Assembly: GCF_964340395.1 (NCBI RefSeq)
Contig: NC_135561.1
Span: 9,897,732-9,961,731 of the forward strand
Direction of reading: 5' to 3'
DNA from: Glandiceps talaboti
Lineage: Eukaryota; Hemichordata; Enteropneusta; Spengelidae
DNA length: 64,000 nucleotides
The notes beneath the pieces are model-generated. The model had not been told where the DNA came from, ran no database searches, and was given only the letters and a program-made list of their open reading frames with translations. This document shows, one piece after another, positions 1 to 12,870 of the stretch; positions within the stretch are counted from its first letter, which is position 1; each line of letters begins with the position of its first letter. A program made the position numbers and the translations under genes.

Positions 1-849
1 ATAAACGAGTTGTCTATTTTTAAGAAACTAAATATAAGGAAAGCTATGGGTCCTGATAACATATGTGGTAGGTTACTGAATGTCTATGCATCGCAGTTAG
101 CTAGTGTTTCCAGTAGATTGTTCAATTGGTCGTACAATGATCATACGATATCAACCATTTGGAAAACATCTACCATCTGTCCGGTCCCTAAAAACTTCCA
201 AGGCATCGTCCTGTAGCACTGACTTCCATTGTGATGAAATGCTTCGAGCGTATTTTACTTTGTCAAAACCCACAAAAACATTCACACCTTGACCCATACC
301 AATTTACATATTAAAGTAATAGAGGTACTGATAATGCAACTCTCACATTACTTCACGATGCGTATACACATCTTGAAAAACCAAGTTCATTTGTAAGACT
401 ATTGGTTATTGATTTTTCATCAGTCGTTAACAGAAGTCAACCAAACATGATGGCTCATAAACTTAGTTATTTAAACGTTAACCCCAAACTCATCCTCTGG
501 ATAATGGATTTTCTTGTCAACCTTTCCCAGTTTGTTCGCTACCAAAAATTAAGTTCAGCCTTCCATTCAACATTTAGGGGTGCCTCACAGAGCACGATAC
601 TCTCACACAAACTATTTACACTTTACACAAATGACTGCTCATCAGGTACCGATACAAATCCACTTATCAAATATTCTGATAACTCTGCATTAGTTGACCT
701 GTCAAATTCTGACCGTACTTATTTCGATGAAGTTGATAGGTTTGTTACTTGGTGTAAAGAAAACTACTTGGACGAAAGGTCGACTTTAGGAAGAACCCTA
801 AAGTAGTGCCCGACCTTTTTATTGACAATGTTAAAGTTGAACAGGTGAC

Positions 850-943
<94 letters not shown>

Positions 944-1390
944 AACAGTCTTGGATAATAAATCAAATGTTAAGGCCAACACAGATTTCATTAACAAGAA
1001 ATGTCAATCTAGAGTTTACTGTCTACAACAATTGAGGGGCCTAAAATTTTGTAAATGCCAAGGTATTACAGACATTCTATCGGAGTTTTGAGTCGGTTTA
1101 ACATTTTCTTTTTTGTGCTGGTTTGGTAGTCTAGGGACTAGCTACAAGAGTGTCTTGAACAAAATTGTAAATGTGTTTAGTAAAGTATTGAGTGAAAAGT
1201 AGACTAATTTGAATGAAATGTTTACATCTCGTGTACAAAACAAAGCTGGGAAAATGGTAAATGACAAAGGCCACATTATGTCCCAACACTTTGAACTCCT
1301 GCCATCAGGGAGACGATTTCGTGTCCCTAAATTCAGAACAGTCAGAACCAAATCAAGTTTTGTGCCCACTTCAACTAAATTTTAAACCAA
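1..1390 (+). mobile_element. LINE (non-LTR retrotransposon) fragment, reverse transcriptase and 3' part, broken
   Basis: Conceptual translation in shifting plus-strand frames gives a non-LTR reverse transcriptase. Near the left edge it reads KAMGPDNICGRLL, a RT palm-type signature (usually K-PGPD). A WKTSTICPVPK stretch follows, then QFVRYQ and FTLYTND, and WCKENYLD near 750-775. Past the AT tract come GTVLDN and, near 1300-1325, LLPSGRRFRVP, as in the 3' end of CR1/L2/Rex-type LINE ORF2. The active-site box reads YSDN instead of the usual F/YADD. The frame shifts near 215 and stops occur around 315, 805 and 1090, so the element is inactive. The 5' part lies beyond the left edge. Clade assignment (CR1/L2-like) is inference from motif spacing. 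Confidence 0.85.
852..940. repeat. (AT)n microsatellite inside the LINE
   Basis: About 45 AT dinucleotides. The flanking translation (TKY before, GTVLDN after) shows that the tract sits where a LINE normally encodes KYLGTVLDN. It therefore grew from the AT-rich codons of the element itself. Confidence 0.95.
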
Positions 1391-1427
1391 ACTAAATAAT
1401 TCTATTTCAAAGACATCTGCTCTGCAT

Positions 1428-1560
1428 TCCAGATTGGAAGAACCGCGTTTTTTTATTGTCTTTTTTAAGTTGATGACCATTTCTGGCAAGACTTCACTCA
1501 CAATTTTCTCGATTTTACTGATTTTTCTTCTTTATTAAAAAGGTTTAGGGTCGGCACCGG
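1428..1560 (+). repeat. dispersed SINE-like repeat, copy 1 (degenerate)
   Basis: Shares CAGATTGGA, the TTGTCTTTTTTAAGTTGATG segment, a 'GACTTCAC' stretch and a closing AGGGTCGGCA with the repeat at 4735-5035 and, reverse-complemented, with the one at 24140-24640. No promoter boxes or poly-A tail are recognisable, so its class is unknown. Confidence 0.6.
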
Positions 1561-1599
1561 ATTTCTAGAATGGAAGCGTTTGGGGAGTTATGTGTGATT

Positions 1600-4500
1600 T
1601 ATTTGTTGAGAAAGGTTCAAAGACAATAAATATCGCCATAAGGTGGCACTTGCCGTTCCAGTGAGGAACGACTAGTGCCACCACGGTAGTACTCGACAAT
1701 TCGATGGACCACGGCCAAGTCCGCCATTCACAATTTTCAAATCACTTGAAATAAAGCAATCTGGCAAAACTCGCCCATGTGCATTTACAATCTTGTCGCA
1801 ACTAATTCTAGTAGGTAAAACCATAGACCCTCCACCCTGTCTATGGTAAAACCTAGTCGCATTCATAACTTTCATCGAGGGTAAGGTAATTTTAGTCATC
1901 AACTTCTATAAAGTCCAAAATGAAACGATAAAACATGTACATTTTGGAAATTATCCCATGTATAATGCCAGATTATAAAGTGACAAAGAGTGGTTCATCT
2001 GAGTGGATAGCTTAACCTCTTGACGATTTATAAACAATGGGAAATAGGCAGCTATCTTGATGTTCATTTTAACCTATTTTCCCGGAGAATATTTTCAGAA
2101 CTGGTATCCAAATTACCAAGATCACGTTTTTCATATTTACTGATATGCCGCTTTAGTTATGGCCGGTTTTGTGGGATGTTTTGCGTGCACAATGTAAACC
2201 ACAGACAAGGCATGTAAACTTCTACTTGCCGCACAACCCGTCTATTTCAGGCTTGGCCTCTTACCACTCTTGGAGGAATTGTACTGACTCCTCCAAGACC
2301 ACGTCTGACACAGTGGCCTGAAACCCATAGTCTATCGCGAGTATATTGTCTACCCTTCAAGAGACACACATTCTCTGCCAGTCACCCTTTTAAAAATACG
2401 CTTGTTAAACGTCTGCTCCTGGAGTTAAATTTGGTTCAACTCATGAGCAAAATATTTGTACGTGACTCCGGGCCCCTTTCAGACAATCCGAATTTTCACG
2501 CACGTCCCAATTCGTTTTTTTCCCGTGACAACAATTTTTCTCCTGAGCCTCCCCCTACCCTAATCTAGTTCCTGACGACCGTATTCCAATTTTACACTAC
2601 ATCTTTACATATTACGTATAGTCAATGTCATTACTCTCGTTGCCGATGTGTTGGCAATTATATACATGTATATATATAATATCCATAATCACAACATATT
2701 TCCTGCTCAAAGAAGAACTGTTTCAGCTTATTCCATTTCGATATAAACAGACAGAGAGTCCAGGGATAAAATACCCATGTACTACTCCTTATATTACTGG
2801 CTAGGTAATGTCAACCGTAAAATAATCCAAGCACCAGCGTCCCTAAAATCCGTGAAACAGTGTCGATATTACAGTATTTTGCTGACACTTATTACTTTCT
2901 GTAACTGGTCTATATTTGTGATATCATGGTAAATATGCTTGGAATTTATGGCCTAACAAACCAGACATTACGTAGATTTGAATATTGAAGAAAATCAAAA
3001 ACAAAAACAAGGCCATGGCCATGGCCGGTCAGGTACTGATATTAGTACTTTAGACATCAGTGGGGGTCACACTTGGTCATTGAAACTATATTGACCGACC
3101 AAAATTCTAAACATCACGGATAAATAATTTCATATCGAAATGTATGTACGGAGATTCAGGTTTTTAGACCACGTGGCTTTGACATGACATCATCAGCTAA
3201 ATTTGCAATACGAAAGTAACGTAAAACATGGATGTATCTAGTAGGGAGCAAAGTCCGCATGTCTGTATGGATGTTTGAAGATTTACTATCGGTATATGGG
3301 AGGCATAGAGGGAAATATTTGAATAGCGTTATTTAACGTTACATAATTCATAACTGACTACTAAACTACCGTCAAGAGGATTGTTTTTGCTTCCATTTAT
3401 CTGTATTAATTTTTTTTAAAGGCAGTGATGTTGACTGCCAATGCCGGTAGTGAAAATATGGCCCGCACATTCTGAAGATTTTTGTATCATACAAGTTCAA
3501 TGTTGTAGCTGAGAATGTGATTTATATTTATAACTCAGTAGAATGGGTACCGGTACTGATGCGAGGGATGTGAACCAACCTTTGTGTTGCGTGCTTTTTA
3601 ATATCACCGTGTGTGTGTGTGTGTTGTTTGTTTGTTTGTTTGTAATGTAGATTCGTCGTTGATATACTGCTACTAGATCAGACCGTGGGTTATACTTCCA
3701 TGATCAGAACATGACCAGACACAACTCTCCACGGCACCATTTTGGTTTTACAACTTTGATTACTTTGTTTTGAATAGCTTTTGTCAAGTTCTTGACTTTC
3801 CTGATATGACAATAAAGCAAGGGCGGTGAAATATTATTATAGTAGTCCTTCAAAAAACAAGACAATTTTGAAACTTTTAGTGGAAAATGTTAGTGAAGAC
3901 ACAGTTTACCCGCATAAATTAACTAACAAAAGACAAAAGAAATGTACACATGGTTCATTTTCTAGGTGTCGACCTCATGAATATGCACCAAGATTTAGAA
4001 CCGAGTCAGCTTTAAATGCGTTCACACCTCCAAATCTGGTCTGGACAATATTGTCTGGGCTTAGTCACCCTTTTATGCGGACTACAGAGCGGCCCTGGTG
4101 CGGACTATTTCTGCCACCTATTAATGCCTGAAAGTCAAGTGGCATATGCTGAGGTTGTGTACAACCAGCAACCCATAACATTTTAGCAATCTACAGTTCT
4201 ACCTCAGTATGGTTATTAGCCATGCTAGGTAGTTACTATAATGATTAATATAATGGTTGTCTTGGTAAAAGTTGTCGACCCCCCCCCCCAAAAAAAAAAG
4301 GAAGAAAAAAAAAAAGAAAAAAAGAAAAAAAAAATCAACAAAACATTCTATGATATTGAAAGCGCTCCTGGCATGTAATTCCATAGAACAGTTTCCTGTA
4401 GGGAATGGCAGCGATTTCATTCAAACTCAAAGACAGAGATGTTGCTAACCAACGTGAACAGCCATAAAAAATTGTATGTGAATGAGTATGACTCTGAGAT

Positions 4501-4734
4501 CCCGCTAACGGTTTCATTGTTGTCGGTCTAACCAGAGACACTGGAGAACTTCACTGTCTATGATCTAATCGTATTGCTCAGTGTGAAAACCGTGCAAAGC
4601 GTTACTATTTTGGCGTTGTATTTTCGCACATTTTTGGTTCACAAGGGTCCAATAATTTAAGCTTGAGTTAGGAAATAGGCCTATTAAAAAAATTGTGTTG
4701 TTCCGATTAGGCAAAATAAATAAATAGGTGGGGT
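1600..4734. other. non-coding stretch, no gene recognised
   Basis: Only short open frames without recognisable motifs. Contains a GT/TTTG tract at about 3608-3645, a 9-bp hairpin (CTTGGAGGA / TCCTCCAAG) near 2261-2290, and a C then A homopolymer run at about 4279-4334. Nothing else can be supported. Confidence 0.6.
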
Positions 4735-5035
4735 AGGTAGATTTATTTTTATTCATGTGCGAGTGTCTAATTCTGGTTTTCCATTTTTTCCAAATGATCT
4801 CTGTGTTATTGGCTTCTTTCCATTAGATGTACAACCATTACAGATTGGAGGAACAGTTTTATATTGTCTTTTTAAGTTGATGTCAGTTTCTGCATCCACT
4901 ATGTCTCGTGAGACTTCACAATTGTTGCGATTTTGTTAGTTTTTCAAGAACACGTAAAAAAAAAGTTAAGGGTCGGCAGTGAAAAACTAGGTGGGTCGGG
5001 TAACAGAAACCAAACAGTTATTTTTTAGGCCTAAG
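4735..5035 (+). repeat. dispersed SINE-like repeat, copy 2 (fullest copy)
   Basis: Begins with GGGTAGGTAGATT and runs through GTGCGAGTGTCTA, CAGATTGGAGGAACAG, a TTAAGTTGATGTCAGTTTC block and GGGTCGGGTAACAGAAACCA to a final TTTTTTAGGCCTAAGGC. The reverse complement of 24140-24640 follows the same order, which defines a family of about 280-300 bp. The short reading frame across it (LQIGGTVLYCLFKLM) is shared only because the DNA is shared. Confidence 0.7.
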
Positions 5036-5625
5036 GCATAACGTAGCATATAAATCTACCCAACCTGCGCGAGCAAGATCTGCATCGGTCAATGTAATAT
5101 TTACATGGTCTATTACAATTTGGTAAAGTGTACCATTGTATATGCTTGTGCGAGACGTAAAAAACATCATGCCGTCTAATTGTACGAAACGATTTAGTCA
5201 CTATGGTTTTGAAGTCAGTGAGATAATGTTTGTGAAGTACCCGGTATCGTGATGTTATCGCTTGTATAGAAAAACCATCACTGAGGCAAAATCTCACTTT
5301 TATCATCATTCATTTTTTAAAGTCTTCAATCATGCCAATTAAAAATATGGATACTGCAGTCATTTATGTGACTTTTTTTCCAAAAATGTTTATCGTGCAT
5401 CTCGATTATATTTTTTTTCGTCTTCGTAACATCTTTTTTTTTATTGTGCCAAAAGTAGTAGCTACCACATATAGAACAGTGGAAAAATACCGAATGAGAC
5501 TCAGAAATGTAAAATCATTTACTTCAATGTCCAAATCAAATGCGGACATCAGAAAATGATGCATGCACGTTGTGATGGACTCGTGATTAGCTCTAGTCCA
5601 GATGCCAATTGGTATCTAACTAAAC

Positions 5626-5661
5626 CATAGACAATAGAGAGGGTCCTCTCTATTTTCTATG
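5626..5661. repeat. short near-perfect hairpin
   Basis: Arms 5626-5642 and 5645-5661 are reverse complements over 17 nt with one mismatch and a 2-nt loop. The arm starts CATAGACAATAGAGAGG. Probably the remnant of a small foldback element; no function is inferred. Confidence 0.7.
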
Positions 5662-8402
5662 ACTAAACCAAGTTTAGTGAGTGGAGGTGTAAATGGTAAC
5701 GATACTGTTTAGGAACACGGTGATAGGAACTAGACGAGATTAGCACTGACAACACACGCTCCGCGAACTCCAGCAAAGAGGCCTGGTGGGGTATATAGAG
5801 ACTTGTCAGAGTTGTCGGAGCTACTGTTCATGTACATATAAGTTCCACGTATTCTCAATTTATTTCGTGCTGGATAGAAAACAGTCAGTATAGTCCTTGT
5901 GTTCTCCAGTGTATAGCCGATGGATTGGATAGTGAGAGTCATGATATGTGTGATACATTGTAGTTTATACACCAGAACTGAATTTTAGACTGATCCCGTC
6001 GGCATCTTCAGAGAAAGCATCAAGCGGGTACCACAATAAACTGAAAACGTAACGACTATAAGCATAACTATAAGTTTTAATTTACATGGAACTACGGTCA
6101 TATTTGATAAGCTTATCCCCCACTTCCACATATGGTCTCATACCCCTTGGTCAGCGAAAAGCCAATCATGTTCATGTCCGGACATACGAGTTATAAATGG
6201 GGCGGTCATATGGGTTAAGTTAGGGTGGAATATAATATATGGAAAAAGTCTGATTGATGCTGGCTGTGATGGGTAGTAGAGCATTTTTTAATTGTCAAAA
6301 ACAGGGTTGGGGGCCGAATGATATGATTCAAAACGTCATGACTTTCTGGTATATCTTTGTTGTCATGGTGTGTTTCCAGTTGAGGATGGCTGTCTTTGAC
6401 TGGCTACAACAGTAAGTGACTGATTTTGAAAGCAAAGAAAGTGGAAGAACATTGGTGTTAGTTAAAAAACTATTGTTATTAAAGATATACAAGTAAACGC
6501 AGCAAAACAATTGAGAGTCGGTACGGAAAGGAACAGATGACCACAGGAAGGTGTTCAGCTGTTCTTCATTGTTCTTTGCAATTTGACGACCGGGCGATCA
6601 CATACTAGTAGTTGTCAGTGTTTTCGCTAAAGCAAAATACACGGAGATGGTTCAAAATCACTTGACTATCATTTCACTCTTATTTAAATCTACAAATATC
6701 TCATTAATATTTTCTCCCAGCTTACTTCAAACTATATGACATTTTCCATGAAAAAAAGGTGCGTATCTGGAGCAAAGAAGTGTTTCAGATATCAGAGTGT
6801 TCACGTTTGCGTGACCAAGACATAGACATAGACTGGCAAGCGACGCCATGAATTGTGATCGAATCCCAGGGTCGGATCGGTTGTAGATCAGTGTTCATGA
6901 TAATTCATTTGCGTGTTCAATTACTAAGTCATCGATGTAGGGTTATAAATTCAGTGACTACACCATCAACAAAGTTACTTCTTACTATAAATCATGTTGA
7001 AAAAGACCCTAGGAAAATGTCTAAGCAACAATGACGGGTGTTACTTTTTTGCAGTGTTTATCCAAATAGTAATCGTCGAATAACGTGACCCTGGCTGAAA
7101 ACTGCGACAGTGAGTGTACCATAAATTCCCAAAACAGACTGACCAGAACAGACATATTGACACACAAAAAGTGTGCAAGTTTACATCTTGTGACAGGTTT
7201 GGTTGGGGTCACCTCCATCGGCTAATGGTCGAAATCGTCATTGTAAAATATTTTTAATTACCCTCAACTACAAATCAGCGTATCGTTGACGATCATTTCA
7301 ATCGTAAGTGTTTAGAACTGATTCAGAAGTAAAACGTAGAATTATTAATGACAATGGTATGCAAAGTTTTGTTGTTTAACAATCATCAGCGATTTGGCAT
7401 GTTTGCACAAACCACAGATACTTGTTAGTGCATACACTTTTGATACTTCTATTCTATAAGGTAAAGGCTAAATTTAAAAAGACATGATCCCAGTATTAAC
7501 TTTTTTGTTGCGGCTATATTTCCTAAGTGAGGTGTGCCAAAGAAAGTTTTCCCATGATACTTTGCGCCAGTGCGACTTTTTGACATTGTACGTTCGATGT
7601 TCCCAATGAGTAAATGGAATTTTATCGAGAAGTCTATTCATATTTGTTTATGACAGCAAGATATTTTCAATTTTCTGTTTTTGGTCATTTTTGGGGTCAA
7701 AAACTGTCATTTGTTTTGTAAATAAAAGAATTCAAAGTAAAAATGAATGACAGCCGCAAAACTAATCGATTGAATGGGCTGACATTTGGTGTGCAGGTAT
7801 GTTAGAGTATCTGGATGAAGAATTCTTCAAGAAAATTTGAAGATGACATTGATATGCAAATACGTCTAAAACGTGCTGTGTAGTATCATATTATAGCCAT
7901 GTTATTTTACAATACTCGTGAGAAAGTAGAATTTATTGGTGAAGTAAAGTTGCTCATACACCTAAGAAAATTTGACTACACTTGAATACATAATGAGCAA
8001 ATGAAATGATCACAACAATCACATATCTTTGTAATGTTATGACTATACAAGATCTAATACAGGGACGAATGGGGTACTTATCAAATAATGCCCTCCGGAA
8101 CTCAGAAATAAATGTAGATGCGCTGTACCATGCAGTTACGATCAGCGGTTTTGAACTATGGAGGTAGGAAGGAAGGAGGTAGGAAGGATTATAGTCCTAC
8201 CACCATTTCTGAACAAAATCGTTGTCCTTGAATTGGATGGTATGCTTTTAATACAAAAGTTGCACAAACATATGTTCTTGCTTTCAACAGTTTTAGAATT
8301 AACACCATGATTTCACCGTCGCCCATACTGAGGTTTTCCTGCATCTATTGCTATGGATTTTGTTGGTGGGACTTTGCTGTACTGTATGAACACTTGTTCA
8401 GA

Positions 8403-8585
8403 CTCAGGCCACTAAAACACAATTGCAAAAAAAAACCGTAAAGACACGAAGTATCGTTTTGCACAACGTTCGGCTTGAAGCAGGTTTGAAGGGTAACCAT
8501 GCACGACAGAGAAGATGGGTTTAGAGCCCCATTTACACCTAAAACAAAAAGCGATTCTAGTCTGTTCCTATTATAGTGGTCTGAG
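8403..8585. repeat. possible small inverted-repeat element
   Basis: CTCAGGCCACTA at 8403-8414 and TAGTGGTCTGAG at 8574-8585 are inverted repeats with one mismatch, about 160 bp apart. The same motif forms the hairpin at 9711-9742, so the two may belong to one MITE-like family. Confidence 0.45.
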
Positions 8586-9710
8586 GTTCAGATCAAAGTG
8601 CCGCATTCATCCACAACATAAAAAATCATAGACCCTACACGACTGGCGTTTGTAAAAGTCAGTTTTAAACCATAATTACTACACCTCTTTATCTTCTCGG
8701 CAAGAACATGCAGTGCTGCAATCCAACGTGAGGACCTCTCACCAACTTTCAGATCACTTCACATTGGGAACGTTGGTGAGAGTTCTACTAATATAATTCA
8801 GACTGAGGCAAAAAATATAGCCTTTCTGAGTTGAAATCCGAGGTTTAAATCCTGATATCTGAAAATTCCCAATCAACCCAGATTACATTGAATAAAAAAT
8901 AAGTCTAACAAACAATTTATGATTTTTCAGTCCCGAAACTTGCTATTATCCATACACTGTATACAAAGCTAAATACACGGTGATTGGTGTATCGCACTCC
9001 TTGACTGAGTGGGTCGGAAAAAAAATAGGTAGACTCACTTGTCATAAATCGATTTATAAATCCACAAAGGCACTGTGACAACTAAAGCAGTCCCTTTACA
9101 GACCATTTTTCTTTAGAAATAAATAGGCTAAAACAATACTGAATGACAGGCAGTCCAAGGTATGCGAAACCATAAGCGAGCGCGTACTCACGATGCTAGA
9201 TTAACACACTATTTTACCTGCGCATTGAAGACGCACAGTAAAAAGACCAGTTTTCAACATTAATGCAGGAAATACAAAGCTAACAATTCAAAATTGTATA
9301 AAATGTAAGAAAACAAAAAACAGGCGACAGTCAGAGCATGCATGAACTTCGATTTACAATACCATTATTAAGTTCTTGCATTTTGGGGCTAATGAAGTCA
9401 TAGAGACTAGAGTGGGCGAGTTTCATCACAGTTAGTATAATCAATGGCACCGTGATAATTCTGACTTTCACTTGAAACTGGACCAGAACAGTCTAGGTCG
9501 GACGAGTCGTCATCATCAATTCAAAGGCGACGTAACCAAATATACACCGTGAATTCATCTTAGATCGCACCGAGTTGAACAATCATGTCTGTCATTGTAG
9601 AATGTAGACCTTTACGCTGTTTGACCGACTATTGAAGTATAACCCACATAGGTGATATTTCATTGACCTACATGGAAATGCTTGTAAATACTTTTTGCAA
9701 GTAGTAGTAG

Positions 9711-9742
9711 CTCAGACCACTCTAGTATTTTAGTGGTCTGAG
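9711..9742. repeat. perfect 11-bp stem hairpin
   Basis: CTCAGACCACT (9711-9721) and AGTGGTCTGAG (9732-9742) pair perfectly around a 10-nt loop. The motif matches the inverted ends at 8403 and 8585. Confidence 0.6.
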
Positions 9743-10437
9743 GTAGTAGTAAGAGTTTTTGCTAACGTTTACATGCTAGCGTAGTTGTACATGTACGTAT
9801 ACATGTCAGTTCGTATGTACATGTACATTAAATGTAGCTCTCATCATATCATACACTGTACATGTGTGTAACCCTTTTCTTTTGCACCCTCCCCCTCCGC
9901 CTTCATGTGGTCAAACACAGACAACTAACTAACTAAATAGTGTTACTGTTAGTTTTCTGTGGGTCAAACAATTAGTGTACACGCCTTGAATCACATGCAG
10001 GCGAGATAGATTTGAATATTCATTTGTTTACTGCCCGGTTATGGGGGTGAACTCATGAATATATTCTGAACTAAATGCAAATGTATTCAAATCACTTCCG
10101 ACTCGCAATCTGAACTATTTTTCAGATCGAGTATAATCCGATTAGACAGGCGCTAATGGGAAAGTACAGAAACGTCCACCTCATCAGCATAAAAGTACAG
10201 AATTGAACTCAATCTGAACTATAGTACGGAAAGTGTCGTAAACTGTACTATTTTTTCTACTAGTGATGCTCAGACGCAAAGGACTATGGGATTATCTGTG
10301 GTCATCGTAATATCTTATCTGGAGCTACTGGTCAGGGTAAATATGAGTTGATTATTGGTGGTTATAAGCAATGTAAAAATATTGTTTATAATACTATTTG
10401 ATTAGTATTTCTTATCACATTTCCCATGATGCAACAT

Positions 10438-10971
10438 TCAACATGGCGGGTTTGCAATTTCCCTATTAACATGAAATCTTTTTTCTTTATACCTTCCAAT
10501 GATGGTATTGAGTGAAAGGAAGCTTGTGAGCATAGAAATAGTATCTCCTGTACCTTCAGGTAGAAGCTGTCTCTGAATATCACGATATGGGGCAGGGTCT
10601 TTTTGTGGTTTTGAAGGAGTTACAAATATATCTTTGACAGGCTTGGGTGGTTGTGGTTGCGTGACAGCTTCTTTGTTGATCTTGAGTCTCATGTCAGGTG
10701 TACCATCCACATTGCAACCAGGTGCCAGGCAGGCCCTCCGGTTTACTGCAGACCTCATATCAGGTGTACCATCTTTTTTAGTTGGACTATGGAATGTTGA
10801 TGGATTCGAAGGACTGTACGTCTTAGTAGGTGCATAATTGTTAACTCGATTGGCTGTATACCTCATATCTGGGGTACCACTCATATTGCAACCAGGTGTT
10901 AGGTAGGCACTCCGGTTTACTGCATACCTCATGTCTGGTGTACCATCACCTTTCAATGGTCCGCGAGACAT
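10438..10971 (-). CDS. uncharacterised protein with four GTPDMR motif repeats
   Basis: Single open frame of 177 residues. The start at 10971 is chosen because an in-frame TAG lies just upstream (six bases before the ATG) and the motif region begins at once. Motifs of the form (D)GTPDMRxxxNR/K occur at residues 9-20, 32-42, 67-78 and 89-100. They form two duplicated pairs: each pair has a PGCN linker between its motifs, and the pairs are separated by a Ser/Thr/Pro-rich spacer (43-66). The rest is basic and proline-rich (KPVKD, TPSKPQKD), with no signal peptide or membrane segment. A possible donor GAAG/GTACAG near 10560 could replace the last 37 or so codons, which look less constrained. An acceptor-like TTCAG just upstream suggests a 5' UTR exon. 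I do not recognise a family or function. A short, probably intrinsically disordered cytosolic or cytoskeletal repeat protein is only a guess. Confidence 0.65.
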   Translation of the reverse strand: MSRGPLKGDGTPDMRYAVNRSAYLTPGCNMSGTPDMRYTANRVNNYAPTKTYSPSNPSTFHSPTKKDGTPDMRSAVNRRACLAPGCNVDGTPDMRLKINKEAVTQPQPPKPVKDIFVTPSKPQKDPAPYRDIQRQLLPEGTGDTISMLTSFLSLNTIIGRYKEKRFHVNREIANPPC

Positions 10972-11192
10972 TATGATCTAGCTGAACCAAAACATAACAA
11001 AACATACAGGTTATACACAGTTAGAATGAATAAATCATAGAATAATACCTTTACTAGATTTAGAGGTGATCAACATACAGCCAGGTGCTTCTAGTTTTGA
11101 AACATTATGAAACCCAAATTTTGCATTTATGTATTTCTCTTTAGATCTGTTTATGACGAAAAAGTAATAAAACACCCCCCCCAATGACGACG

Positions 11193-11223
<31 letters not shown>

Positions 11224-11829
11224 CCTTGTGTGACATGCATTGGTTTGTTTGTGATCAGCATTATGTAAGCAAAGCTACCAACAAAAGTTCATAGTATCCA
11301 CCAGTATAAAGATATGTAATTCTATAATTCTAATCTCCATATGGTCCTTGATGTATAAATATTATTTTATATTTACACATTATGACTACACAACATTATA
11401 TTTAGACTTTACATTTTTTCTGTATTTTGATTTCTGGTTACTGTTACATTGTATGTATTCATGATATGTTTTGGGCCAAAACCAGGCATATCACAAACAA
11501 TAATCTGGACATACAAAACTGACATATGTCAGACAGCGAACATTAAATTTCAGGGGCAAAATTGCTTATTATCTATTTTTAATTTATTTTCATATTCATT
11601 TGTTTATCAAAAATCAAATTTGAATTAATTTTGCATGCATGCCTGACAGTCCTGCTTTGAATAATTCAGTTATATAGACTTCTTGGAGGTGAATTCCATA
11701 TAATTATTTACACCAGAGCTATTGTAATCCCAGTATTTATCCTACAGAGGAAACTGAAAAACTCAAAATAATTCTATAAATAAATAAATAAAAAAATAAA
11801 TAAAAATAAATAAATAAATAAAATAGAAA

Positions 11830-11890
<61 letters not shown>

Positions 11891-12337
11891 ATTGAAATAT
11901 GAATTAGTTTATAAATGGTTTAAATCTGATCTGCTGAACATGGCTTGATTTTTTTTTATTAACCTCTGTTCTCTAAGTATTTATTGTCATTTATTTTCAA
12001 CTTTATTTTTCGGGGGATTGATTGCTCCCTACATTATAACAAACTGTAAAAAATGTTTAATGTTCAAAATGTTTTTAAAATGTTTAAGCTATTGTGTTAT
12101 AAACACAGACTTGGTCTATGTTGTTCCACATTGATTTTTCAAGTAGGAAGCCATGATAAAATTGTTTTATAAATATTGAAAATTACATATAATATCCCAT
12201 CCTCATCCACATGGACACTAACATCTACAGATCAAAGTTATTTAAGGTTGAGAGTTGAATTACAACACAGCTAATTTTTTGACTTGTTATTTGAAATTTC
12301 TAATTCAAAAGCTATGCCATTGATGATTGAACAAAAT

Positions 12338-12359
12338 GAAAGTGAAAATGGAAACTTCC
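12338..12359 (+). promoter_or_regulatory. composite IRF-like plus NF-kB-like site
   Basis: GAAAGTGAAAA (IRF pattern GAAANNGAAA) is followed after one base by GGAAACTTCC, which fits the kB pattern GGRRNNYYCC. The order and tight spacing recall the PRDI-PRDII part of the mammalian interferon-beta enhancer. It lies about 1.37 kb upstream of the minus-strand gene at 10438-10971. Function is inference only; the IRF half alone occurs a few times by chance in this much AT-rich DNA. Confidence 0.35.
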
Positions 12360-12751
12360 GGGTTAGTTCTTGGTAGGCAAGTGTTGGCATGGATGACATA
12401 AGCTATATTTTGTATTTCAATTAATTTGACATTTTTGCAATAAAGGCAGGGGATGATCATGATTTGCTGTCAGTGTTCGCGACCGTAATGAAGAGACGAT
12501 GAAGATGTGGGTCATTGACCAAGGCTCGTGGACGCGTCTTGTTGACCAGTAATTTATGATATCATCCTAATCGCGAGGTATCGATTATCGTACGTACGAT
12601 CATGTTGTACCGGGGCCGTTATATATAATATTACTGTAGTCATACCTATGTACTGTTGATAATTATATTAGAACTGAACAAATAACCACATCAAAGTATG
12701 TATACAAGTTACGAAGGTGACGAACTACTAGTAGTAGTAGTACTACTACTT

Positions 12752-12870
12752 TGTTATGTTATGTTATGTTATGTTTATTTATTAAAGTGTCATGTGTGGA
12801 CTTACCCATAGCCACACCCAGCCCCTAGGGCTTACAAGACACTATAAAAGTAATACAAATCTTTAACTTA
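12752..12870 (-). mobile_element. probable retroelement 3' tail
   Basis: On the minus strand the sequence ends in CACTTTAATAAATAAACATAACATAACATAA, i.e. a simple-repeat tail (ATAAC)n after an AATAAA-like signal. A GC-richer block (about 12790-12840) precedes it. This is how LINE and SINE 3' ends look. No coding part is visible. Confidence 0.4.

Larger units (their letters stand above)
5036..10437. other. long gene-poor stretch
   Basis: No exon with recognisable protein motifs and no open frame longer than about 90 codons. Small palindromes are present at 5626-5661, 8403-8585 and 9711-9742. The minus-strand frame at 5730-5972 (80 codons) is open but has no features arguing that it is real. Confidence 0.55.
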
